In this document: piece after piece, positions 1 through 5,431 of the stretch
How positions within the stretch are numbered: position 1 is the stretch's first letter
How the letters are laid out: every line of letters starts with the position of its first letter
NCBI GenBank assembly: GCA_903885865.1
Contig: CAISKH010000573.1
Span: 1-8,054, forward strand
Length of the DNA: 8,054 nt
DNA from: an uncultured Mucilaginibacter sp.
GTDB lineage: Bacteria > Bacteroidota > Bacteroidia > Sphingobacteriales > Sphingobacteriaceae
Reading direction: 5' to 3'
Position numbers and translations under genes: made by a program
Notes under the pieces: model-generated
The model's database searches: none
What the model saw: the letters and a program-made list of their open reading frames with translations, nothing else
What the model was told of the DNA's origin: nothing

Positions 1-287
1 GTGCCCACACCTAAACGAGGCATGGTATAGGCAATACCAAATACCAGGCAGCCACCCATTAGGCCTGCGGTAAGCAACCAAAATGGTACTTGCTTTAAAT
101 TAGAAAAAAAAGCAGGGTCCCAGTCGGTAAGGCCAATAATTATTGCGGCACAAGCGCCTATTACCCAAAACAGGGCATTACCCATTCTTGGATTTTTTAC
201 AATAGCGCCTACCTGCCCGTTCATGGCAAGGTGCAGGGTTAACACAACCCCGATAACTAACATTAGTAAGATCAAATAAATTCTCAT
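1..287 (-). CDS. YdcZ/DUF606-type DMT-family membrane transporter (5' part only)
   Basis: The ATG at 285-287 opens a minus-strand frame that stays open for 95 codons to the window edge, with an in-frame TAA just upstream at 300-302. The protein starts MRIYLILLMLVIGVVLTLHL, then has MNGQVGAIVKNP followed by hydrophobic segments. The pattern of a first membrane helix, an N-G/A-Q-x-G motif, a conserved N-P, a second helix, a short charged loop, P-F-W and a third helix ending near PRLG is that of the YdcZ (DUF606) family, small inner-membrane proteins of the drug/metabolite transporter superfamily with about 140-150 residues. About two thirds of the protein is therefore visible. Family members are putative exporters and the substrate is unknown. 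The gene is divergent from the AraC regulator at 613, which could control it. There is no Shine-Dalgarno site. I am fairly sure of the family but not of any function. Confidence 0.72.
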   Translation of the reverse strand, partial: MRIYLILLMLVIGVVLTLHLAMNGQVGAIVKNPRMGNALFWVIGACAAIIIGLTDWDPAFFSNLKQVPFWLLTAGLMGGCLVFGIAYTMPRLGVG

Positions 288-300
288 AATTGTAAATTTT

Positions 301-336
301 TAAATTGGTTTAGTGTATTAAATTGGTTTACTGTAT
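301..336. repeat. 18-bp tandem direct repeat, two copies
   Basis: TAAATTGGTTTAGTGTAT (301-318) is followed immediately by TAAATTGGTTTACTGTAT (319-336), with one mismatch. It ends 14 bp outside the start codon of the ydcZ-like gene, so it lies in that gene's leader or core promoter. It may be a duplicated binding site, or a simple slippage product. Confidence 0.85.
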
Positions 337-562
337 TATAATTTATTTATTAAGGTAACCAAAGTTTACTGCTCTGTTTAACAACGAAATTCGGACCGCC
401 CCATAACGGGCCAAATTGTGTACTACATAAAAAACAAGCAATAACCCGGTTTATGAACAGGTTTGGTTTACGAATACCTATTCAACGTGTATAATCAAAG
501 ATATTCTTTTTTATTTAAAAAAAATTTACAATCAATTCGCAACAATTGATACTATAGTAACC

Positions 563-570
563 TATATTTG
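563..570 (+). promoter_or_regulatory. Bacteroidota -7 element before the AraC-family gene
   Basis: TATATTTG matches the Bacteroidota sigma-ABfr -7 consensus TAnnTTTG exactly. It lies 42 bp before the ATG at 613, which would give a 5' leader of about 35 nt. No clean TTTG -33 element stands at the usual distance, so the call is moderate. Confidence 0.45.
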
Positions 571-612
571 ATAAAATATGCCTTTATCAGGTAGATTTTA
601 TATCTTTTATAC

Positions 613-1482
613 ATGAAACCGCATTTATTAAAAGTTCAGCTCAAGCCCGAATCGTCCATTACAATTTCGAAGGTGGACAACTTTTATAATCAATGGCATT
701 TTCACCCCGAAATAGAGCTTATTTATATACATAAGGGAAGAGGAACACGGTTTATAGGAAACGACGTTTACCGTTTTGAACGGGACGAGCTTTGCCTGGT
801 GGGCTCCAACCTGGCCCATATGTGGCGCTGCGATCCGGAATATTTCACAGAAAACTCTAAACTAAAACTGGATGTAACCGTAATTTATTTTCATCATGAT
901 TTTTTAGGTGATAAGTTTTTCAACATCCCCGAATTGAAAAATATCGACTCTTTATTGGAGAAAGCAAAGCAGGGCATAAAAATAACCGGCAACACAAAAT
1001 TGCAGGTGAAAGAATTAATTGGCAAGTTATCGAGGGCCAAGGGGTTAGAGCGGATCACTACTTTATTGAGTATTCTTGAAAAAATAGCTTTCTCGAAAGA
1101 AAAAGAATACATCAACACCATATATCACCCCGAAAAAGTTGAAAAATCAGAAGCCCACCGTTTAAACAGCGTGTTCCAGTATATCTCCGACAATTTTCAA
1201 AGGAAGATCACGCTCACAGAAATTGCCTCAGTAGCTAACCTGAGCGCTAAGGCTTTTTGCCGGTATTTTAAGTCGAAAACCAGCAAAACATTTAATAATT
1301 TTTTGCTGGAGGTAAAAGTGGCCCACGCCTGCAACCTGATATTAGAAAAAGACATGACCATTTACGAGGTATGTTATGATAGCGGCTTTAATAATTTATC
1401 AAACTTTAACCGGTATTTTAAAAAGTTGATGAACAAAACACCATTGGAGTTTAAAAGAGAACATCGTTTGTTGAGGGAGTGA
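613..1482 (+). CDS. AraC-family transcriptional regulator with N-terminal cupin domain
   Basis: This 289-residue cytoplasmic DNA-binding regulator has two parts. Residues about 20-75 form an AraC-type cupin sensor: W28-H-F-H-P-E-I-E35 supplies the H-x-H-x-E cluster and H69 (SNLAH) is the later histidine, so a bound metal or small ligand is plausible. Residues about 185-285 are the twin helix-turn-helix domain, with ITLTEIASVANLS as the first helix-turn-helix, then YFKSKTSKTFNNFL, then IYEVCYDSGFNNLSNFNRYF and KTPLEFKRE, the family's signature C-terminal segment. Length and layout are normal for Bacteroidota members near sugar or transporter genes. The ATG follows a TAnnTTTG promoter and has no Shine-Dalgarno site. 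The gene is divergent from the ydcZ-like transporter, its most likely target, and 33 bp upstream of the iron-exporter-like gene on the same strand. The ligand cannot be read from sequence. Confidence 0.93.
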   Translation: MKPHLLKVQLKPESSITISKVDNFYNQWHFHPEIELIYIHKGRGTRFIGNDVYRFERDELCLVGSNLAHMWRCDPEYFTENSKLKLDVTVIYFHHDFLGDKFFNIPELKNIDSLLEKAKQGIKITGNTKLQVKELIGKLSRAKGLERITTLLSILEKIAFSKEKEYINTIYHPEKVEKSEAHRLNSVFQYISDNFQRKITLTEIASVANLSAKAFCRYFKSKTSKTFNNFLLEVKVAHACNLILEKDMTIYEVCYDSGFNNLSNFNRYFKKLMNKTPLEFKREHRLLRE

Positions 1483-1515
1483 GAAGTAAGATTTTTTATC
1501 TTTATTAAAAAAATT

Positions 1516-2469
1516 ATGCATTTTAAGGAACTGAATGAGTCACAGATTTTAGCCCTTGCCGTTTCTTCAGAAGAAGAGGATGCGCACATTTACCGCGACT
1601 TTGCAGAATCGCTTCGTGTTGAATTTCCATCATCGGCAGAATTATTTAAAAAGATGGCAGCCGAAGAAGACGGACACCGACATCGCCTTATTGAATTATA
1701 CCGCTCGAAGTTTGGTGAACATATCCCGCTGATAAGGAGGCAGGATGTAAAGGGATTTTATGCCAGGCGACCTTCCTGGTTCAAAAAATCGTTACGCCCC
1801 GAGCATGCCCGGGAGGAGGCAGAGCTTATGGAAATCGAGTCGCGCAGCTTTTATGAAACAGCGGCACAACAAACCAGCGATGCCGCTATAAGACAGCTGC
1901 TGGGCGACCTTGCGCAGGAAGAATTGCAACATGAGATAACTGCCAGCGAGATAACTGCAGATCAAACTGAATCGGGGGCAATACAACTGGAACACGAAGC
2001 AGGCCGGCGGATGTTTGTTTTACGTTTTGTTCAGCCGGGGCTCGCAGGCCTTATGGACGGCTCAGTTTCCACACTTGCACCATTATTTGCGGCAGCATTT
2101 GCTACCTCAAGCACAATGGCAACATTTAAAGTGGGGCTTGCAGCCTCGGTAGGCGCGGGTATCAGCATGGGGTTTGCTGAAGCACTATCAGATGACGGCA
2201 AGTTAAGCGGCAGGGGTTCTCCCGTGCTACGCGGAGCCGTTTGCGGTTTGATGACCACGTTAGGCGGACTTGGGCATACCTTTCCATTTTTGATCAACAA
2301 TTTTCATACCGCCCTAGCGGTAGCATGTATAGTGGTGGCAGCGGAGTTAGCCGTTATTTCGTGGATACGCAAACGCTACATGGATACTCCTTTATTATCG
2401 GCTGTTTTCCAGGTGGTAGTGGGTGGAATACTGGTATTTCTGGTTGGCTGGCTCGTGGGGGCTAGTTAA
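1516..2469 (+). CDS. mbfA: MbfA-like membrane-bound ferritin / VIT1-family iron exporter
   Basis: This 317-residue protein has two domains. Residues about 8-145 form a rubrerythrin/ferritin-like four-helix di-iron domain: E20 in the first helix, E51-x-x-H54 (AEEDGHRH) in the second, E108 (EIESRSFYE) in the third and E136-x-x-H139 (EELQHE) in the fourth. Residues about 165-317 match the VIT1/CCC1 membrane domain: PGLAGLMDGSVSTLAPLF, a helix with GAGISMGFAEALSDDG, and three further hydrophobic helices. This fusion is the architecture of MbfA, studied in alphaproteobacteria (Bradyrhizobium, Agrobacterium), where it exports iron from the inner membrane and protects against iron and peroxide stress. 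By inference this copy detoxifies Fe(II) or Mn(II). It starts 33 bp after the AraC-family gene, so the two may be co-transcribed, although a TATCTTTA sequence (1497-1504) could be its own weak -7 element. All expected di-iron ligands are present. The symbol is by similarity. Confidence 0.88.
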   Translation: MHFKELNESQILALAVSSEEEDAHIYRDFAESLRVEFPSSAELFKKMAAEEDGHRHRLIELYRSKFGEHIPLIRRQDVKGFYARRPSWFKKSLRPEHAREEAELMEIESRSFYETAAQQTSDAAIRQLLGDLAQEELQHEITASEITADQTESGAIQLEHEAGRRMFVLRFVQPGLAGLMDGSVSTLAPLFAAAFATSSTMATFKVGLAASVGAGISMGFAEALSDDGKLSGRGSPVLRGAVCGLMTTLGGLGHTFPFLINNFHTALAVACIVVAAELAVISWIRKRYMDTPLLSAVFQVVVGGILVFLVGWLVGAS

Positions 2470-2576
2470 AAACCAATACTGAAATTTTTGTAAAATGTTG
2501 TTAAATCATCAAAAACCCGGATAACTATGCGAGGAAACGGTTTTGCAAATCAGACATATCCCCGGTTCAGCCAAAA

Positions 2577-3431
2577 TTAAACACTTATTTGTTTGTAAAC
2601 CGCAATAATATCCTCATCGCCCAAAGCAGGTTCTGCATCCTGGAACGTTTGATAAGCAACCTCTGCAAGAGGTGTTGAAAGCCCAATGCCCTTCGCAAGG
2701 CGCAGGTCTTTCGCAATGTTGCTTAAGGAAAACAGCACACTAAAGTTATTATTGACGATGGCCTCTCCTTTTAATTTAATAAACGGGCTGCCCAGCGCGC
2801 TATTATTAATGAGCGTAAGCAGGTCTGTATTTTTAATGCCCTTCTGTTGTGCAAAAGCAAAGCTCTCTGCCAATCCCTGAGCTTGTATGCCTAGTAAAGT
2901 ATTAATTACCAGTTTTGCAGTATTGCCGGCACCGGTATCACCTACCCGTAGCGCTAAGCGGCCAATTTTTTCGAGTATTGGTTTTGCTTTTTCAAATATG
3001 CTTTCATCGCCACCTGCCATAATAACCAGTTGTGCTTCCTCGGCTTGCTTTACGCTGCCCGACACCGGTGCATCCAAATAATGATTTCCTTGCTGCCCAC
3101 ACGCGGCAGCCATTTCCCTGCTGATCGCGGGCGATACAGTACTCATGTTAATAACGATCTTTCCACTGGTGCCTGCGCCCAGCAATCCATTGTCGCCTTT
3201 AAAAATATCATCAATAGCTTTATCATCGGTAACCATAATGATAATTACCTCCGCCTGCTGTATCATGGCAGCCGGGGTTGAAGCAACGCTGGCGCCGCTT
3301 GCTTTTAAGCGCTCTTCTTTTTCTTTACTGCGATTGAATACAATTACAGGATAGCCAGCCTTTATTAATGATTGTGACATGGGAATACCCATTTTGCCGA
3401 GCCCTATCCAGCCTATTTTTGTCTTGCTCAT
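2577..3431 (-). CDS. NAD(P)-dependent beta-hydroxyacid dehydrogenase (GLYR/HIBADH family)
   Basis: This soluble 284-residue oxidoreductase is related to 3-hydroxyisobutyrate dehydrogenase, tartronate-semialdehyde reductase and glyoxylate/succinic-semialdehyde reductase. The Rossmann motif GLGKMG is at residues 10-15. N33-R34-S35 at the end of the second strand has an Arg suited to the 2'-phosphate, so NADPH is likely preferred. The substrate motif D120-APVSGS is followed by AEEAQLVIMAGGD, the version seen in GLYR1-type reductases. G-A-G-N-T-A-K173 carries the family's catalytic lysine. A start at 3482 is also open, but the -7 promoter element covers 3480-3487, so translation must begin further in. 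The ATG at 3431 places the Rossmann strand at the N-terminus, as in the family. Likely work is reduction of glyoxylate, succinic semialdehyde or tartronate semialdehyde. The neighbours do not settle the substrate, although tartronate semialdehyde would fit sugar-acid metabolism. Confidence 0.9.
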   Translation of the reverse strand: MSKTKIGWIGLGKMGIPMSQSLIKAGYPVIVFNRSKEKEERLKASGASVASTPAAMIQQAEVIIIMVTDDKAIDDIFKGDNGLLGAGTSGKIVINMSTVSPAISREMAAACGQQGNHYLDAPVSGSVKQAEEAQLVIMAGGDESIFEKAKPILEKIGRLALRVGDTGAGNTAKLVINTLLGIQAQGLAESFAFAQQKGIKNTDLLTLINNSALGSPFIKLKGEAIVNNNFSVLFSLSNIAKDLRLAKGIGLSTPLAEVAYQTFQDAEPALGDEDIIAVYKQISV

Positions 3432-3479
3432 TATTTTGTATGTTTTGGTATAACAGTAACCTTTAACATTATCTGCTCG

Positions 3480-3507
3480 CAAAATTATTATTTTTTTACC
3501 TTAAAGC
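3480..3507 (-). promoter_or_regulatory. Promoter of the beta-hydroxyacid dehydrogenase gene
   Basis: Read on the minus strand, TAATTTTG (3480-3487) fits the TAnnTTTG -7 consensus, and a CTTTA sequence about 16-19 bp upstream could be the -33 element. Transcription would begin near 3473, leaving a leader of about 40 nt before the ATG at 3431. This rules out the longer reading frame start at 3482. Confidence 0.5.
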
Positions 3508-3618
3508 GTTGCCTAGAGCGTCATCTCTCATCTCTTCGTTTGCGTTACTGAGGTGGAGTAGGAGCGAAGGGTAACATTTTTAGGATAGGGTACCGAGTCG
3601 CGCCCGGTGCGTTAAATG
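3508..3618. other. Noncoding stretch with interleaved inverted repeats
   Basis: No gene is supported here. The stretch differs from its surroundings: a duplicated TCATCTC (3521-3534), then two interleaved inverted repeats, CTTCG/CGAAG (3534-3538 with 3565-3569) and GTTAC/GTAAC (3544-3548 with 3571-3575), and a small hairpin ACCG/CGGT (3592-3595 with 3605-3608). It directly borders the decamer array. It may be debris of a small mobile or repeat element, but no terminal repeats or target duplication are evident. Confidence 0.3.
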
Positions 3619-3716
3619 GGCTCAGGTGGGCTCATGTGGGTCCACGTAGGTCCAGGTGGTCCAGGTGGGTCCACCCTGGTCCAGGTGGTCCAGGTGGGTT
3701 CACCCTGGTTCAGGCA
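3619..3716. repeat. Tandem decamer array (GGTCCAGGTG-like), about 10 units
   Basis: Ten consecutive 9-10 bp units fill 98 bp, built on GGTCCAGGTG with variants GGCTCAGGTG, GGCTCATGTG, GGTCCACGTA, GTCCAGGTG, GGTCCACCCT, GGTTCACCCT and GGTTCAGGCA. Inside it a 29-bp higher-order unit is duplicated head to tail (3649-3677 and 3678-3706) with one base difference. Each 29-bp unit contains a strong imperfect palindrome (3661-3679, 3690-3708), so it could fold into hairpins. The unit nearest the VTT-like gene supplies that gene's stop codon. The GC-rich composition stands out from the AT-rich neighbourhood. Confidence 0.9.
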
Positions 3717-4351
3717 TCTTTTTTGCTGATGGGATGGGCATCCCCAATGACATAACTTTTCTTCCATATCATAAAATTCAACACAAATTTTTTCTTTTGT
3801 ATCAATGAGCGCCAATCGATAAATAAAATGGCCGACAGAAAAACCAGCCCAAGGATCAAACTGGAAACAGGCTTCCAGGAAAATCCGCCTGCAATTATAC
3901 TTTCGGCGTTTTCCGAAACGTATTTTCCCAGATGTACGCTAATAGCATCGCTTGTAAACTTACCCACAAAAAAAACAGGCATTATATAAACCACGTTTAT
4001 TCTTGCCATTCCACCAGCCAGGAATAAAGGCGTGGTAGGCAGGGGCAGCAAGGTATATGCAAGTATGGCTACCTGGCTCTTCCAACCCCTTTCCTTCATC
4101 TGGTCGCCAAGAAATTGAACATCTTCATTTTTTGATTTCATGAATATTCTATCAGCCAAAAACGGGATATATAACATAAGTATATACCTTCCTATAATAG
4201 ACCCGGCAACTCCAATAACGATAACCCACCAAATGTTTAAACCAAAAGCGATTTGCAAAAATACCATAATAGTAAAAGCCGGGGGAAGCGGAAAAGGCAC
4301 TACATCAAACAGAAACGAACCGATAAAAACCAAAAGATATTGCCACCCCAT
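3710..4351 (-). CDS. VTT/DedA-like integral membrane protein
   Basis: This 213-residue inner-membrane protein has about five hydrophobic segments: residues ~3-20, ~24-60 (two helices with a break near FGLN), ~92-140 and ~157-178. It resembles the VTT (SNARE-associated/DedA-like) group: an acidic residue and prolines between helices one and two (DVVPFPLPP), a G-x-x-x-G/R segment (VAGSIIGRYIL), and a second re-entrant region with LPLPTTPLFLAGGMARI followed by FFVGKFTSD. DedA-type proteins act in lipid scrambling and proton-dependent membrane homeostasis; this is family knowledge and does not prove a role here. The C-terminus is a basic cytoplasmic tail ending KKDA. The TGA stop (3710-3712) lies in the last unit of the decamer array, so the tail may have been altered by the repeat. 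The gene is divergent from the sphingomyelin-synthase-like gene, 164 bp away. The small multidrug export family is an alternative assignment. Confidence 0.68.
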   Translation of the reverse strand: MGWQYLLVFIGSFLFDVVPFPLPPAFTIMVFLQIAFGLNIWWVIVIGVAGSIIGRYILMLYIPFLADRIFMKSKNEDVQFLGDQMKERGWKSQVAILAYTLLPLPTTPLFLAGGMARINVVYIMPVFFVGKFTSDAISVHLGKYVSENAESIIAGGFSWKPVSSLILGLVFLSAILFIDWRSLIQKKKFVLNFMIWKKSYVIGDAHPISKKDA

Positions 4352-4457
4352 AATTAAAAAACCAACGGTTTATTCCCAAATAAGTCAGGGTCTAAAGGTA
4401 CAAACGATAATATGCCTCTAAATGACCTGCGTCATTTTACCGGTTGAGGCAGATCAC

Positions 4458-4486
4458 TTTAAATGCTCTTTCAATTATTACTTTTG
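4458..4486 (+). promoter_or_regulatory. Promoter of the sphingomyelin-synthase-like gene
   Basis: TACTTTTG (4479-4486) matches the Bacteroidota -7 consensus TAnnTTTG exactly, and TTTA at 4458-4461 stands near the usual -33 distance. The ATG at 4516 follows 29 bp later. It is the only clear promoter in the 164-bp gap shared with the divergent VTT-like gene. Confidence 0.45.
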
Positions 4487-4515
4487 CCAACACCAATTAG
4501 CACTATGCTCCAAAT

Positions 4516-5154
4516 ATGCCATCACCCTCGCCAAAAGATAACTGGACGGTAACCTGGAATTCACGTTACAAGCGCTATCAAATAATTATCGGCACGGTGA
4601 TTATGCTTGCCATAATTTTTACCCTGCCGTTCTTTTTCGCCCATATTGAGAAAAGGAAAGGGGCCGTGTTGAATGATTGGCTGTTAGTACACATACCCGC
4701 TCATAATGTATCTGTGTTAATTTTTGCACTGATCTGGGGGATGGTTTTATTAATAGTGATAAGGGCCATCAACAATCCTTCTATTTATATAACCTATTGC
4801 TGGACGTTAATATTTGTTTATATCGTGCGTTTTGTTACCCTCAGCACGGTTGCGCTCGATCCGCCTCCGGGCATGATGCCATTGGTTGACCCGCTCGGCA
4901 GTGTTTTTTACGGGAACACCTTAATCACAAAAGACCTGTTTTTTTCGGGGCACACTACTACAATGGTTCTGATATTTTTATGCCTTGAAAAAAGAACAGA
5001 TAAAATAATAGCGCTTATTGCAGCTTTTGCTGTTGCTTACTTATTGCTTGTACAACATATCCACTACACCATTGATATCCTGGCAGCGCCTGTTGTTGTT
5101 TATACTTGTTACCGGTTAACCCGTTACCTTCTCGCTACAGAAAAAAAACTATAA
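4516..5154 (+). CDS. Sphingomyelin-synthase-like PAP2 family membrane protein
   Basis: This 212-residue multi-pass membrane protein has about six hydrophobic stretches (~22-43, ~65-83, ~90-112, ~147-157, ~163-178, ~186-200). Two motifs match the PAP2_C (sphingomyelin synthase-like) family: KDLFFSGHTTT with H146, and H-I-H183-Y-T-I-D187. The triad H146/H183/D187 corresponds to the His-His-Asp of sphingomyelin synthases, which move a phospho-headgroup between lipids. A third match is R105 followed by VTLSTVALDPPPGM, like the R...T...LP-P-G-M segment of those enzymes. By inference it transfers or removes a phospho-headgroup on a membrane lipid, possibly ceramide, since Sphingobacteriaceae make sphingolipids. 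A simple lipid phosphatase role is the main alternative. The start at 4516 fits a promoter with its -7 element at 4479-4486. It has no operon partner and is divergent from the VTT-like gene. Confidence 0.82.
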   Translation: MPSPSPKDNWTVTWNSRYKRYQIIIGTVIMLAIIFTLPFFFAHIEKRKGAVLNDWLLVHIPAHNVSVLIFALIWGMVLLIVIRAINNPSIYITYCWTLIFVYIVRFVTLSTVALDPPPGMMPLVDPLGSVFYGNTLITKDLFFSGHTTTMVLIFLCLEKRTDKIIALIAAFAVAYLLLVQHIHYTIDILAAPVVVYTCYRLTRYLLATEKKL

Positions 5155-5158
5155 ACGA

Positions 5159-5190
5159 AAAAGCCCCAAGACTTCCGACCTGAGGCTTTT
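5159..5190 (-). terminator. Minus-strand intrinsic terminator
   Basis: As minus-strand RNA, AAAAGCCUCAGG pairs with CUUGGGGCUUUU: 12 consecutive pairs including two G-U wobbles, capped by a C-G closed GGAA loop and followed by a U run. Read as plus-strand RNA the two wobbles become C-A mismatches, so the hairpin was shaped for leftward transcription. It stands 4 bp after the stop of the plus-strand membrane protein and may also serve that gene weakly. Confidence 0.75.
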
Positions 5191-5198
5191 GACTTGAA

Positions 5199-5232
5199 AG
5201 GTAGCGGGGAGCGGCGAAGTGTCGAACTTTTT
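5199..5232 (-). pseudogene. Possible tRNA 3'-end remnant
   Basis: Read on the minus strand, the segment contains GTTCGACAC, like a T-loop, then a run ending CTCCCCGCTACC, like a tRNA acceptor arm, then a short spacer and a strong terminator. The T-stem pairs at only three of five positions, and there is no matching 5' acceptor half or anticodon arm in the upstream minus-strand sequence, so no intact tRNA is present. It may be a decayed tRNA or the tRNA-derived half of an old integration site. Confidence is limited because the similarity is short. Confidence 0.35.
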
Positions 5233-5411
5233 GAATGATCTGCAAGCAGTTATTAATGCAAACCACTGGGTGCATAAGTTGCGGTTTATCTCAATATAAA
5301 TACTATGGTTGGTCTTAACTATAAAGCTGAAAATGGTTGAAGCGATTGTGATTATTTATAAGTAAAGTTAATTTTAAATTGTAGATTTATTCCAACCTAC
5401 TTGTGACCAAT

Positions 5412-5427
5412 TTGTAAACCAATACAA
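5412..5427. promoter_or_regulatory. Candidate operator before lacI
   Basis: TTGTA and TACAA (5412-5416, 5423-5427) form an inverted repeat with a 6-bp spacer, 4 bp before the start codon at 5432. A TTGGTTTAC word on the minus strand (5414-5422) sits inside it. LacI-family genes are often self-regulated through such sites, but binding is only a guess. Confidence 0.35.
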
Positions 5428-5431
5428 TGAT

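Larger units (their letters stand above)
288..612. promoter_or_regulatory. Divergent intergenic region between ydcZ-like and araC-like genes
   Basis: This AT-rich 325-bp stretch has no convincing ORF. It separates two divergent genes and must hold both promoters. It contains an 18-bp tandem duplication (301-336), a third TTGGTTTAC word at 463-471, a direct repeat GGTTTAYGAA at 448-457 and 465-474, and a TAnnTTTG -7 element at 563-570 facing the AraC gene. The segment GGTTTACGAATACC (465-478) is also an imperfect palindrome around a central CG, a shape typical of LacI-type operators. I see no riboswitch or RNA gene. Confidence 0.6.
5155..5431. other. Intergenic region before lacI, with tRNA-like relic and candidate operator
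   Basis: This 277-bp gap has no supported protein gene. Its left end holds the minus-strand terminator and the tRNA-3'-like segment (5199-5232). The middle (about 5260-5400) is AT-rich and featureless apart from a TAGATTTA (5382-5389) that could be a weak -7 element for lacI. The right end, 5404-5427, contains a 12-bp-spaced direct repeat of ACCAAT and an inverted repeat TTGTA/TACAA just before the lacI start. Confidence 0.5.

Noticed and set aside
2031..2465. Overlapping frames on both strands inside the mbfA-like gene
   Set aside because: They are shadows of a well-supported membrane protein gene and show no family motif.
2470..2576. A bidirectional terminator between the convergent mbfA-like and dehydrogenase genes
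   Set aside because: AAAACC and GGTTTT can pair, but the stem is only 6 bp with a loop of about 20 bases and no proper U run; too weak to call.
3432..3482. Seventeen-residue N-terminal extension of the dehydrogenase
   Set aside because: The start at 3482 falls inside the -7 promoter element, and the extension lies before the Rossmann motif that normally opens the protein.
3592..3608. Resemblance of ACCGAGTCG...CGGT to a tracrRNA tail hairpin
   Set aside because: Only a few bases match, and there is no repeat-spacer array, cas gene or T run after it; chance similarity.
3612..3815. Minus-strand 67-codon frame rich in Pro, Thr and Trp (PPGPPGP-like)
   Set aside because: It is only the decamer array read through one frame, joined to an out-of-frame part of the VTT-like gene.
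5115..5264. Minus-strand small ORF ending in a sequence with PRYLSSQKPQ
   Set aside because: It reads through the tRNA-like segment and terminator hairpin into the antisense of the upstream gene; it has no support as a protein gene.
5199..5300. An intact tRNA gene on the minus strand
   Set aside because: The T-stem is poorly paired and no anticodon arm, D-arm or 5' acceptor half could be found upstream, so only a remnant is proposed.
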